Origin: Tragulus kanchil | Taxonomy: Eukaryota; Chordata; Mammalia; Artiodactyla; Tragulidae | Length of the DNA stretch: 64,000 bases | Direction of reading: 5' to 3' | Assembly: GCA_022376925.1 (NCBI GenBank) | Contig: JAIOJX010000025.1 | Location: 183,829,801 to 183,893,800, forward strand | Shown: positions 1 to 10,802 of the stretch, in pieces | How the letters are laid out: every line of letters begins with the position of its first letter | How positions within the stretch are numbered: the stretch's first letter is position 1 | Translations under genes and position numbers: made by a program | The notes under the pieces: generated by a model | Told to the model about the DNA's origin: nothing | What the model saw: only the letters and a program-made list of their open reading frames with translations | Databases searched by the model: none

Positions 1-19
1 CTGTAGCCTGCAGATTCTC

Positions 20-2313
20 TGATTTAATTTGCTACAAACTCTCTTGGCTATAACTTGTTTTAAGTGTCTTCCCATAAACCTGCCTCTGCTCAATGGAGGA
101 GGCACCTGTTCTAGAGTAGCCTCTTAGAGGAGGCCAGTCCCCTCCTCTGCAGGAAAAAGACACGCCCCCATTCAGGTAGACCTCTCACTAATGATGACTT
201 TGGGGCATGGCTGTATCTTGGGTACCGTCCACTGCCTTTAGGTAAAAGAGAGACAAAGAACGTTTAAGGGGCTTGATGCCACTTTCTTGCATTTTGGTGC
301 TTCACATCTTCAGAGCTCTTTACACAAATCAGTTAATGAACACTTTCTCATATAGCGTGTGGTCTCCCCTGGAGATCTGGGAGGCTCTAGCCTTCAATCC
401 TGCAGCCAGAGACTTGAAAAGAGTGCGCAATTTGCAGTTAACAATTGCATTTATGATTGTGCTTCCTAAAAGACAGGTGATCACATCTCATGCCTTTTGC
501 TGAGGAAGTCCTGGCTGGATGTTTGTTGACTGAATCCAGCTGATAGCAGATGCCTAAACGACACTCCTCCTCTGCCCACCCCCTCCTTCAGGTCTCATTG
601 AAAGACACAGGTCAAGTTCATTCTAGAAATTTCTTGACAATGCTGTGTCCGATCATTCGGTCTAAAATGCCTAGGGCTAGAGTCCACTATAAATATCAGG
701 TGCAAGGTCTGATTCTCGTTCACAGGGAAACAGAGTGCACACAGCATACGCTGTAGATATTTATGTGACTTTTTTCAGAGCCCTGTCTGAAACCCAAACT
801 ATGACTCTTGCTTCAGGTATTGTTTGGAAGCAGCCCCTTTACGAAGGATCACCTATGTCCAGTTTGAGGAGAAATGATTTATTCTGCCAACAATACTTTG
901 GTTACACTGGTTTAAAAGCTGAATTTACAAATGCAGTTGCCCTTTTCAGACTAGGCATCAAGCATATTTTAAAACATTCTATGACTGTCTGTTGTTGAAA
1001 CATTAAGTGAAATTGTGTGCTTTCTGGTCCCAGCCATTTGCAGCGAACTTGGGGACTTGTTTTTCTTCTTCTCGCCCTCATCAGATGGCACGGTCTCATA
1101 TTTGGGAAAATAGGACATCTCTACCTGTCTTCTTCGTGAGAGGATGTGTTCAGGGAGGAAAGGGGTCTCATGATTTAATTTGCTACAAACTCTCTTGGCT
1201 ATAACTTGTTTTAAGTGTCTTCCCATAAACCTGCCTCTGCTCAATGGAGGAGGCACCTGTTCTAGAGTAGCCTCTTAGAGGAGGCCAGTCCCCTCCTCTG
1301 CAGGAAAAAGACACGCCCCCATTCAGGTAGACCTCTCACTAATGATGACTTTGGGGCATGGCTGTATCTTGGGTACCGTCCACTGCCTTTAGGTAAAAGA
1401 GAGACAAAGAACGTTTAAGGGGCTTGATGCCACTTTCTTGCATTTTGGTGCTTCACATCTTCAGAGCTCTTTACACAAATCAGTTAATGAACACTTTCTC
1501 ATATAGCGTGTGGTCTCCCCTGGAGATCTGGGAGGCTCTAGCCTTCAATCCTGCAGCCAGAGACTTGAAAAGAGTGCGCAATTTGCAGTTAACAATTGCA
1601 TTTATGATTGTGCTTCCTAAAAGACAGGTGATCACATCTCATGCCTTTTGCTGAGGAAGTCCTGGCTGGATGTTTGTTGACTGAATCCAGCTGATAGCAG
1701 ATGCCTAAACGACACTCCTCCTCTGCCCACCCCCTCCTTCAGGTCTCATTGAAAGACACAGGTCAAGTTCATTCTAGAAATTTCTTGACAATGCTGTGTC
1801 CGATCATTCGGTCTAAAATGCCTAGGGCTAGAGTCCACTATAAATATCAGGTGCAAGGTCTGATTCTCGTTCACAGGGAAACAGAGTGCACACAGCATAC
1901 GCTGTAGATATTTATGTGACTTTTTTCAGAGCCCTGTCTGAAACCCAAACTATGACTCTTGCTTCAGGTATTGTTTGGAAGCAGCCCTTTACGAAGGATC
2001 ACCTATGTCCAGTTTGAGGAGAAATGATTTATTCTGCCAACAATACTTTGGTTACACTGGTTTAAAAGCTGAATTTACAAATGCAGTTGCCCTTTTCAGA
2101 CTAGGCATCAAGCATATTTTAAAACATTCTATGACTGTCTGTTGTTGAAACATTAAGTGAAATTGTGTGCTTTCTGGTCCCAGCCATTTGCAGCGAACTT
2201 GGGGACTTGTTTTTCTTCTTCTCGCCCTCATCAGATGGCACGGTCTCATATTTGGGAAAATAGGACATCTCTACCTGTCTTCTTCGTGAGAGGATGTGTT
2301 CAGGGGAGGAAAG
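20..2313. repeat. Tandem direct duplication, unit 1 (2 x ~1.15 kb)
   Basis: Copy 1 is 20-1162 and copy 2 is 1171-2313, offset 1151 then 1150. The copies look identical except for a one-base C-run difference (near 835 versus 1986) and disorder at the inner end. The 8 bases between them belong to neither copy. I recognise no repeat family or gene inside; it looks like unique non-coding DNA. Most likely an unmerged contig overlap. Confidence 0.95.
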
Positions 2314-2950
2314 ACATTTCTGAAAACTTCTTGGCGATGCCCACAGTGATGTTGACTGAATCCTCCATGAATACCCTCAACAGAGCTAAATAAATGATGC
2401 CAGGAAGTCTTGACATCCCAACACCGAATTCCCAGCATTACTGAAAGTCAGGAAGGAAAATGATTTGTAAGCATTTGGATGGAAAAGAGCCTCACTTTCT
2501 AGGAAAAGTGAGTGTTTTGAGGGGGAGGCTGGGAGCAAAGAAGGCAAAGAAAGATCAAAAAGGAAGTCTGAAGCCCCTTGGGAATGGCCCTCCAAAATCA
2601 ACAGCTTGTATTTCAATGGTCAACCTTGAAATGCAGGAATCTAAGATTTCTTCTTGAAGACTTTCTCCTAGAAGCTGAGGCAGAGTTTTATTTACCCTGA
2701 ACACACTGTCACCAACACCTGCACCAGGGCATGGTCCCGCCTTCCTGGGGTTTGGCAGGGTGGGAGGAGGGGTAGAAATTAGCAGCTTTGTGGTTCAGAG
2801 AGTGGATTCCATGAATCAAAATCAAGGATAAAAGGGTTTTCCATCTTTTCTCCAATAGATGTGCAAATTTAGCCCAGGTGACCTTAAACAACTGAAGAGT
2901 CCAGCTATTTTCAGATAGAACAGGAACTTAGGAGTTCAAGCTAAGTTTCC
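2314..2950. other. Unique non-coding stretch
   Basis: Single-copy, moderately AT-rich sequence between duplication unit 1 and the L1 tails. No recognisable repeat, RNA gene or coding frame. The short frames here show no family resemblance. Confidence 0.5.
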
Positions 2951-2954
2951 TTTT

Positions 2955-3290
2955 TTTTTTCTTTTTAACTTTTTTATTGGAGTATAGTCGATGTACACTA
3001 TTGTGTTCCTTTCAGGTGTACAGCCTGAATATAGATTGAATAGATAACTAACAAGGACCTACTGTATAGCACAGGGAACTCTACTCAATATTCTGTAGTG
3101 GTACTGTATTTTAATTTTTAATTAAAGTATAATTGTTTTATGATGTTGTGTTAGTTTCTGCTCAGCAGCAGAGTAAATCATCTTTGTGTACATATATGTA
3201 CGGCCGAGCCCCTTCAGTGTTCACCTGAAACTATCACAAAATTAATTGGCTAAACCCCAATAAAAATGTTTTTGCTGTAAAAAAAAATTA
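2955..3290. mobile_element. Interleaved L1 3'-end fragments in both orientations
   Basis: The block starts with an antisense L1 3'UTR signature (TTTTATTGGAGTATAGT). It then switches near 3020 to a sense signature (CTACTGTATAGCACAGGGAA), reverts to antisense near 3115-3195, and ends with a sense tail (CCCCAATAAAAATG, about 3250-3290) followed by an A-run. This reads as L1 tails inserted into one another. Exact family not assigned. Confidence 0.6.
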
Positions 3291-3364
3291 GATATGCAAT
3301 AATATATACTCAGTTTTAAATTTGAGGCTTTGGGACTGTGTGGTTTTTTTGTTTTGTTTTGAAA

Positions 3365-3720
3365 CAGCTCTTAAAACACTTCATTGGAGTAGAGGTGTTT
3401 TACAATGCTGTGTACTGTTTTACGGTAGAGCACAGTGCATCAGCAATACATACACATGTATCCGCTCTTTCTGGATTTCCTTCCCGTTCAGGTCACCACA
3501 GAGCCCTCAGCAGAGTGTTGTCCTGCACAGCAGAGTCTCCCTAGTCGTCTGTTTTACACATAGCAGTGTGTACGTGTCAGTCTTTCAGTTCACCCCAACC
3601 CCCTTCCTCCCTTGGAAGTCCTCAACAACTGTGGGTCTCTTTCTGCTTTGCAAATCAGTTCATTTGTACCATTTTTCTAGAGTCTACATATATGTTTTAA
3701 TTTGAGATATTTGTTTTTCT
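3365..3720 (-). mobile_element. L1 3'UTR fragment, antisense
   Basis: Runs from a TTCATTGGAGTAGAGG start through the usual order of ruminant L1 3'UTR landmarks (TTTACAATGCTGTGT, a TCTTTCTGCTTTGCAAAT-like block, CATTTGTACCATTTTTCTAGA). The order places the L1 3' end at the low coordinate. Strongly diverged. The open frame across 3322-3705 is a by-product and not a gene. Confidence 0.6.
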
Positions 3721-4097
3721 ATTTATGGTGGGAATGTGTTTATATTTCAGAAACCCACTTTTTAAAAAAACTTTTGCGTAAACAGGTCAAGGTTGAAGAA
3801 AATACTAGATATGATTTTTTCTATTTATTTTTCAATTAATGACTTTCGATCCTGGTCCTACCTCCAGAATGGTGACACTCAGGTCAAGATTCCAGCAGGC
3901 AGGGGGAGTATTGGTTGGTGCCCCTTATCCTCACTGATAACAGGTTTTTGTGTACCTGAGTGGTGCTTTGAAAGCCCCTATGAGATGCAACACATAGAGA
4001 TTTTTATACCTATCCTGTATGAGGGAAATGGGTTCAAGAGGAAAAACATGGCTTCCCTAAAGTCACAAAGCTAGTTAGAGGGGCTAAAACTTAGAAA
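3720..4097. other. Unique stretch with a possible MIR remnant
   Basis: AT-rich sequence with no gene. Around 4030-4080 the text resembles the antisense MIR core (AAAGTCACAAAGCTAGTTAGA), so a short MIR relic is possible. Confidence 0.35.
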
Positions 4098-4350
4098 TGG
4101 GGGCTTCCCTGATGGTCCAGTGGGTAAAGAATCTGCCTTGCAGTGCAAGGGGCACCTGTTCGATCCCTGGCTCGGGTAGGTCTCATGTGCTGTGGAGCAG
4201 TTGGACCGGTGTGTCCAATTAGGAGTCAGCTCTCTGCAACGAGAGAGGCCACTGCAATGGGAGGCCCACACAGACCAAAGAACAAAGATGGATGAAACTA
4301 AATAAAACAAAAAGATAATCAATAAAAGAGGCCAAAATTTAAAAATAGAC
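4098..4350 (+). mobile_element. CHR-type (tRNA-Glu-derived) SINE
   Basis: Starts with the tRNA-like head GGCTTCCCTGATGGTCCAGTG, continues through a box-B-like GTTCGATCCCTGG near 4159, then the CHR body, and ends in an A-rich AATAAAACAAAAAGATAATC tail. About 250 bp, apparently near full length. The tRNA-like head is a SINE promoter relic, not a tRNA gene. Confidence 0.8.
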
Positions 4351-4420
4351 ACCTTGATTTAAAAAAAAAAAACCCTGAGAAATGGAATATTTTCAGCTAC
4401 ATCAGTAAACAAAGGATGTC

Positions 4421-4636
4421 ACCTGTGTGCTTCGTTGTGTTCAACTCTGCGACCGCGTGGACTGTAGCCCACCAGGCTCCTCGACCCCTGGAGTTTTCCA
4501 GGCAAGAACACTAGAGTGGGGGGTTGCATTTCCTACTCTGGGGGATCTTCCCAAGCCTGTGTCTCCTGCATTTTCATGCCGATCCTTTACCCCTGACCTA
4601 CCGGCTGTCATCAGCAGCCGCAGCCACCAGGGAAGG
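4421..4636 (-). mobile_element. Bov-tA SINE
   Basis: Antisense on this strand: tail-proximal block GACTGTAGCCCACCAGGCTC, then the middle block CAGGCAAGAACACTAGAGTG, then the tRNA-like head ending GCCACCAGGGAAGG. The head box B is degraded. Repeated at 5521-5736 as part of duplication unit 2. Overlapping open frames are translations of this SINE. Confidence 0.85.
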
Positions 4637-4639
4637 TGA

Positions 4640-5285
4640 GCTGCTGAGCCCTGAGGAAACTCAGGAAGGAAAGAGCACCCGCCCTCCAGCTGCCTGCAGG
4701 GACAGCCATGAACCCAAGGAAGCTCAGGATGTGAAAACACAGGATCCTGGCCCCTGATAGGTGAGGGGCATATCAAAGGAAGGATTTCAGCAAGCCCAAG
4801 CTCTAGTATCTTCCCATACATAGAAAAGTGCTAAATTCCTTAACTTGGGATATGTGGTTTTCTTCAATTTACGAAAACAACAACAACAAAAAAAACTTTT
4901 GATGTTCAGACTACCTTCCCTTTGGTTCAAAACTTCTGTATAACCTGACTCCTCCCCTGACCTCCTGGAAGGAGTGATCTCTGGGCTACCTGAGTCGCTG
5001 ACTCCTGGTTTAAGTTCTAAAATTTCTACTGAATAGGATGGAAGTCAGCTTTTATGTTGGGTGTTTTTTTTTACTCTACACCACTCCGTCCCAGGTCCCT
5101 GACTCAGAGTCCATAAGATGCCATTAAACTTTTGAATCTCTGCTTTGTTTATGTTCTCCACTTTCCAAAGTGTCTTTCTTTTTTCCCTCCCAAGCTCTGG
5201 TTTGGATGTGGATTGGTGCCCCCTTAAAAAGGTTGTCTCTAATGATTACTCCAAACATAGGAGCAACAGATTTTAGTTATTAAGC
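4640..5285. other. Unique non-coding stretch (unit 2)
   Basis: No recognisable repeat or gene. Contains an (AAC)n-like A-rich patch near 4875-4898. Repeated at 5740-6386. Confidence 0.45.
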
Positions 5286-5440
5286 ACGGGCTTCCCCAGT
5301 GGCTCAGACGGTAGACAATCTGCCGGCAATGCAGGAAACCCGGGTTTGATCCCTGGGTCAGGAAGATGGCTACCCACGCCAGTGTTCTTGCCTGGGATTT
5401 GTGGACACAGGACCCTGCCAGGCTACAGTCCATGGGGTCG
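5286..5440 (+). mobile_element. Bov-tA SINE, cut by a duplication junction
   Basis: Head GGCTTCCCCAGTGGCTCAGA with box-A-like TGGCTCAGACGG and box-B-like GGTTTGATCC, then the Bov-A body to CATGGGGTCG. The complete version is in the second copy at about 6389-6575, which ends with the expected ACACAACTGGGCGA tail. In copy 1 the tail is replaced by scrambled bases. Confidence 0.85.
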
Positions 5441-6728
5441 GACACAAAACTGCAGGCACGATTTAAAAAAAACCCTGAGAAATGGAATATTTTCAGCTAC
5501 ATCAGTAAACAAAGGATGTCACCTGTGTGCTTCGTTGTGTTCAACTCTGCGACCGCGTGGACTGTAGCCCACCAGGCTCCTCGACCCCTGGAGTTTTCCA
5601 GGCAAGAACACTAGAGTGGGGGGTTGCATTTCCTACTCTGGGGGATCTTCCCAAGCCTGTGTCTCCTGCATTTTCATGCCGATCCTTTACCCCTGACCTA
5701 CCGGCTGTCATCAGCAGCCGCAGCCACCAGGGAAGGTGAGCTGCTGAGCCCTGAGGAAACTCAGGAAGGAAAGAGCACCCGCCCTCCAGCTGCCTGCAGG
5801 GACAGCCATGAACCCAAGGAAGCTCAGGATGTGAAAACACAGGATCCTGGCCCCTGATAGGTGAGGGGCATATCAAAGGAAGGATTTCAGCAAGCCCAAG
5901 CTCTAGTATCTTCCCATACATAGAAAAGTGCTAAATTCCTTAACTTGGGATATGTGGTTTTCTTCAATTTACGAAAACAACAACAACAAAAAAAACTTTT
6001 GATGTTCAGACTACCTTCCCTTTGGTTCAAAACTTCTGTATAACCTGACTCCTCCCCTGACCTCCTGGAAGGAGTGATCTCTGGGCTACCTGAGTCGCTG
6101 ACTCCCTGGTTTAAGTTCTAAAATTTCTACTGAATAGGATGGAAGTCAGCTTTTATGTTGGGTGTTTTTTTTTACTCTACACCACTCCGTCCCAGGTCCC
6201 TGACTCAGAGTCCATAAGATGCCATTAAACTTTTGAATCTCTGCTTTGTTTATGTTCTCCACTTTCCAAAGTGTCTTTCTTTTTTCCCTCCCAAGCTCTG
6301 GTTTGGATGTGGATTGGTGCCCCCTTAAAAAGGTTGTCTCTAATGATTACTCCAAACATAGGAGCAACAGATTTTAGTTATTAAGCACGGGCTTCCCCAG
6401 TGGCTCAGACGGTAGACAATCTGCCGGCAATGCAGGAAACCCGGGTTTGATCCCTGGGTCAGGAAGATGGCTACCCACGCCAGTGTTCTTGCCTGGGATT
6501 TGTGGACACAGGACCCTGCCAGGCTACAGTCCATGGGGTCGCAAAAACTCGAACACAACTGGGCGATTTTCACTTTTGTTAAGCATAATTCTAAACTTCT
6601 GCTGTTTTAAGATCACAGAAAATCGGAAGGCACTCCTAATACTTTCCTTTTCTGGGGAAGAAGTGTGAAAATGCCATGCTCAAAACTGAGAAGCTATTAA
6701 TTTTCCTCTTCTTCTGTTTCTGCTATCA

Positions 6729-6741
6729 CTACCAGATGGCG
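6729..6741 (+). promoter_or_regulatory. CTCF-like motif
   Basis: CTACCAGATGGCG agrees with the CTCF core CCASYAGRKGGCR at 12 of 13 positions, the second base being the mismatch. It lies in single-copy DNA just outside a MIR. One motif alone does not prove binding. Confidence 0.35.
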
Positions 6742-6779
6742 CAGAATGCCAGCTTCGGAGCGCAGGGGCAGTATGTGCG

Positions 6780-6930
6780 TTATCTCATTACAGCGCACAA
6801 TAGCCGAGGAGATAAGCTCTCTTATCTCTCCCACTTTACCAACGAAGAAATGAGGGCTGAAGAGGTTAAGTCGTTCAAAGCTATAAGAGCAGCGAGTGGT
6901 AGAGGCCAGACTCAAGCCCAGTCACTTCTC
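6780..6930 (-). mobile_element. MIR SINE, antisense
   Basis: Shows the antisense MIR order: TATCTCATTA, then CCCACTTTACCAACGAAGAA, then GAGGTTAAGTCG, then a degraded CCAGACTCAAGCCCAG end. Quite diverged, as expected for MIR. Contains a GATA-type inverted repeat at 6809-6828. Confidence 0.6.
6809..6828. promoter_or_regulatory. Inverted repeat with paired GATA motifs
   Basis: GAGATAAG at 6809-6816 and its exact reverse complement CTTATCTC at 6821-6828, spaced by 4 bases. Both arms carry AGATAA, a GATA-factor site. It lies inside a MIR, 68 bases from the CTCF-like motif. Functional role is inference. Confidence 0.3.
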
Positions 6931-7139
6931 ATCCCAAAGCCTGTTCTCCCACCCTCCCTCTGCCCTGCTTCCTCTGCTTCATGGAAAAGAACCGCTTAAG
7001 ATTCTGCAATAGTCGACCATGTATTGATTTTCATAATATACGATTTTGATTACAGTGGAGGAAATAGATAACACAGAGAACTTTACCATTTTAGTCTTCC
7101 ATTTGGAAAAGCAAACAAGCCACCATATATATATATATG

Positions 7140-7378
7140 AGTGCTTGCATGTTAAGTCACTTTAGTCATGGCTGACTCTTTGCGACCCTGTGGACTGTCA
7201 CCCACCAGGCTTCTTCTATCCATGGGACTCTCCAGGCAAGAACTGTCATGGCGTAGGTTGCCATGTGTGAGTGCTAAGTTGCTTCTGTCGTTTCGGACTC
7301 TGTGCAACCCTATGGACTCTAGCCTGCCAGGCTCCTCTGTCAGTGAAATTCTCCAGGCAAGAATACTGAAGTGGGTTG
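7140..7378 (-). mobile_element. Bov-A2-like (dimeric) SINE, 3' part, interrupted by L1
   Basis: Two Bov-A-like monomers in tandem (about 7140-7260 and 7266-7378), each with a GACTGT/GACTCT...CCAGGCTCC block and a CAGGCAAGAA block. The second stops at GAATACTGAAGTGGGTTG and resumes after the L1 at 9115 (remainder 9115-9238, ending in the tRNA-like head). An (AT)n run at 7128-7139 abuts its 3' end. Confidence 0.8.
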
Positions 7379-9114
7379 TCTGTTCACCTTGTTTGTAGTT
7401 TCTTTTCCTGCGCAAAAGCTTTTAAGTTTCATTAGGTCTCACATGTTTATTTTTGTTTTTATTTCCATTATTCTAGAGCACGGATCATAGAAGATCTCAC
7501 TTTGATTTATGTCGCTGAGTATTCTGCCTATATTCTCCTCCAAGAGTTTTATGGTCTCTGGTCTTATATTTAGGTCTTTAATCCATTCTGAGTTTATCTT
7601 TGTGTGTGGTGTCAGGGAATGTCCCAACTTCATTCTTCTGAATGTAGCCGTCCAGTTTTCCCAGAACCATTTGTTGAAGAGGTTGTGTTTTTCCCATTTT
7701 ATATTTTTGCCTCCTTTGTCAAAAATAAGGTACCTATATGAGCATGGATTATCTCTGCATTCTCTATCTTGTTCCGTTGGTCTATATTCCTGTTTTTGTG
7801 TCAGTAATACTGTCTTGATGACTGTTGCTTTGTAGTATAGTCTGAAGTTAGGGAGGCTGATCTCTCCAGCTTCATTCTTCTTTCCCAGGATTGCTTTGGC
7901 TATGTGGGGTCTTTGTGTTTCTGTATGAACTGTGTTATTTTTTGGTCTAGCTCTGAGAAGAATGTCATTGTAATTTGATAGGGATTGCATTGAATCTGTA
8001 GATGATATTTGGAGCAAAATAAACTACAAACAAGATGAACAGACAACCCACAGAATGGGAGAAAATAATAGCAAATGAAACAACTGCCAAAGAACTAATC
8101 TCCAAAATATACAAGCAGCTCAGACAACTCAATACTGAAAAAACAAACAACCCAATCAAAAAATGGGAAAAAGACCTAAAGAGACATCTATCCAAGGAAG
8201 ACATACAGATGGCCAAAAAACACATGAAAAGATGTTCAACATCACTTGTTATTAGAGTAATGCAAATCGAAACTACAAGCTATCACCTCACACCAGTCAG
8301 AATGGCCATCATCAAAAAATCTACAGACAATAAATGCTGGGTGCAGAGAAAAGGGTACACTCTTGCATTGTTGGTGGGAAGGTAAATTGATACAACCACT
8401 ATGGAAGACAGTATGGAAATTCCTCAAAAAACTAGCAATAGAAGAATCATATGACCCAGCAATTCCTCTATTAGGCTTATATCCTGATGAAATCATAATT
8501 GAAAGAGACACTTGTACCCCAATGTTCATTGCAGCACTCTACACAATAGCTAGAACCTTGAAGCAGTGTAGATGTCCATCAACAAATGAATAGATAAAGC
8601 AGCTCTGGTACATATATACAATGGAGTACTTCTCAGCCACAAAAAGAAATGCAGAAGATTCAGTCCTAATGAGATGGATGAATCTAGAATTTATTATACA
8701 AAGTGAAGTAAATCAAACAGAGAAGGACAAGTATAGTATACTAACACATATATATGGAATCTAGTAAGATCGTACTCATAAATGCACATGCAGAACATCA
8801 GTGGAAAAACAGTCATAGAGAACAGACTTATCGATGTTGGAGAGAGGGAAAAGTGGATGAAAGATACGGAAAGAGCAACATGGAGCCCTATAGTTTCTAT
8901 GTAAAAGAGACAACTGTTGTCAATGCACTGTGGGTCAAAGGGATCTTACATGGGGCTATGTGATGGCCTGGAGGGATAGGATGGGGGGGCATGGGATATA
9001 CATATGACTAATCTGGAATTATACATATCTGTAAACAACAAAACTCTGTAAAAACAGAAAGGCAAAATAATAATAATTTTTAAAAAACTTGCGATTATGA
9101 GGCAAAAAAAAAAA
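7379..9114 (+). mobile_element. 5'-truncated, 5'-inverted L1 (twin-primed insertion)
   Basis: 7379-8015 is L1 ORF2 3' sequence in antisense; the minus strand encodes stretches such as LIFDKGGKNI, LFNKWFWENWTAT and KINSEWIKDLNIRPETIKLL, the usual C-terminal part of L1 ORF2p. From about 8016 the element continues in sense ([41 protein letters not shown]) into the 3'UTR and an A-run at 9103-9114. The two parts are consecutive segments of L1, one flipped, as in twin priming. It is flanked by an 18-base target-site duplication, 7361-7378 and 9115-9132 (15/18 matches). Frames are broken; not active. Confidence 0.9.
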
Positions 9115-9238
9115 GAATATTGAAGTTTGTTGCTATACCCTGCTCCAGGGAATCTTGACCCAGGAATCAAACCTGAGTCTCTTACATTCCTGCCTTGGCA
9201 GGTGGGTTCTTTACCCCTAGTGCCACCTGGGAAGCCCA
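9115..9238 (-). mobile_element. Bov-A SINE, 5' remainder after L1 insertion
   Basis: Begins with the second target-site copy GAATATTGAAGTTTGTTG and continues with the normal next block of the SINE (TGCTCCAGGGAATCTTGACC) to the head complement CCACCTGGGAAGCCC. Completes the element at 7140-7378. Repeated at 10280-10403. Confidence 0.8.
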
Positions 9239-9636
9239 GGGGAATGAGGTCCAAGACCAAACATGTAGCTCTTCCTCTACCACAGGTGCAGTCGACCGAG
9301 GCCTCAGCTAGCCCAGCAGAAACCAGAGGCTGGGTGACCCTTCTGAGCTGTCCCAAATAGGTGTCAGGAGCTGGGCCTCAGTTCCCTAGAGCAGTCAGTC
9401 ATAGGGGCAGGTGCTCTGGGAAAAGGGCACCATGGGTGCAGGGCTCTTGCTTGATGAGGGCTCACAGGGCAGAGCTCTGACAGCCTTCCCAGCTGAGGCC
9501 ACAAGTCTTCTGGCCTGAAGGGGAGCAGGGGGACAGCACCACGTCCCCACAAGCGTTCCCACCAATCCCGCGACTCCCCTCCACCCCGACTCCAGTAGAC
9601 GCCTCTCCCAATGGGATCATCCTGGAATGGCTGACT
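9239..9636. other. GC-rich unique stretch
   Basis: Non-repetitive GC-rich DNA with a few CpGs (for example CAGTCGACCGAGG). No credible coding frame; the minus-strand frames are short and not conserved-looking. Repeated at 10404-10802. Confidence 0.45.
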
Positions 9637-9642
9637 TTTAGT

Positions 9643-10279
9643 AATCCTGATGAAATCATAATTGAAAGAGACACTTGTACCCCAATGTTCATTGCAGCAC
9701 TCTACACAATAGCTAGAACCTTGAAGCAGTGTAGATGTCCATCAACAAATGAATAGATAAAGCAGCTCTGGTACATATATACAATGGAGTACTTCTCAGC
9801 CACAAAAAGAAATGCAGAAGATTCAGTCCTAATGAGATGGATGAATCTAGAATTTATTATACAAAGTGAAGTAAATCAAACAGAGAAGGACAAGTATAGT
9901 ATACTAACACATATATATGGAATCTAGTAAGATCGTACTCATAAATGCACATGCAGAACATCAGTGGAAAAACAGTCATAGAGAACAGACTTATCGATGT
10001 TGGAGAGAGGGAAAAGTGGATGAAAGATACGGAAAGAGCAACATGGAGCCCTATAGTTTCTATGTAAAAGAGACAACTGTTGTCAATGCACTGTGGGTCA
10101 AAGGGATCTTACATGGGGCTATGTGATGGCCTGGAGGGATAGGATGGGGGGGCATGGGATATACATATGACTAATCTGGAATTATACATATCTGTAAACA
10201 ACAAAACTCTGTAAAAACAGAAAGGCAAAATAATAATAATTTTTAAAAAACTTGCGATTATGAGGCAAAAAAAAAAAAA
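9643..10279 (+). mobile_element. Second copy of the L1 3' end (duplication unit 3)
   Basis: Matches 8481-9114 except for a one-base-longer A-run (10267-10279). It has no target-site duplication of its own and starts mid-L1 at the duplication junction, so it is not an independent insertion. Confidence 0.9.
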
Positions 10280-10802
10280 GAATATTGAAGTTTGTTGCTA
10301 TACCCTGCTCCAGGGAATCTTGACCCAGGAATCAAACCTGAGTCTCTTACATTCCTGCCTTGGCAGGTGGGTTCTTTACCCCTAGTGCCACCTGGGAAGC
10401 CCAGGGGAATGAGGTCCAAGACCAAACATGTAGCTCTTCCTCTACCACAGGTGCAGTCGACCGAGGCCTCAGCTAGCCCAGCAGAAACCAGAGGCTGGGT
10501 GACCCTTCTGAGCTGTCCCAAATAGGTGTCAGGAGCTGGGCCTCAGTTCCCTAGAGCAGTCAGTCATAGGGGCAGGTGCTCTGGGGAAAAGGGGCACCAT
10601 GGGTGCAGGGCTCTTGCTTGATGAGGGCTCACAGGGCAGAGCTCTGACAGCCTTCCCAGCTGAGGCCACAAGTCTTCTGGCCTGAAGGGGAGCAGGGGGA
10701 CAGCACCACGTCCCCACAAGCGTTCCCACCAATCCCGCGACTCCCCTCCACCCCGACTCCAGTAGACGCCTCTCCAATGGGATCACCCGGAATGGCTGAC
10801 TT

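Larger units (their letters stand above)
4356..6541. repeat. Tandem direct duplication, unit 2 (2 x ~1.09 kb)
   Basis: Copy 1 is 4356-5440 and copy 2 is 5460-6541, offset 1100 then 1101. The single internal difference seen is an extra C near 6105. The spacer 5441-5459 reads as a corrupted version of the Bov-tA tail that follows copy 2 (6542-6575), as expected if copy 1 ends in a low-quality contig tail. Confidence 0.95.
8481..10802. repeat. Tandem direct duplication, unit 3 (2 x ~1.16 kb)
   Basis: Copy 1 is 8481-9636 and copy 2 is 9643-10802, offset about 1162. The unit carries the L1 3' end, the tail of the split Bov-A and unique GC-rich DNA, so its ends ignore element boundaries. Differences cluster at the end of copy 1 (about 9605-9640). 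Confidence 0.95.

Noticed and set aside
1077..1092. CTCF-like word TCATCAGATGGCA (also in copy 2 near 2227)
   Set aside because: Two mismatches to the core at informative positions; weaker than the 6729 site and in featureless sequence.
4098..4175. tRNA gene
   Set aside because: The box A/B-like head belongs to a CHR SINE; there is no cloverleaf or discriminator end. The same reasoning applies to every Bov-tA head.
7439..8017. 192-codon minus-strand frame as a gene
   Set aside because: It is the inverted C-terminal part of L1 ORF2 within a dead, 5'-truncated element.
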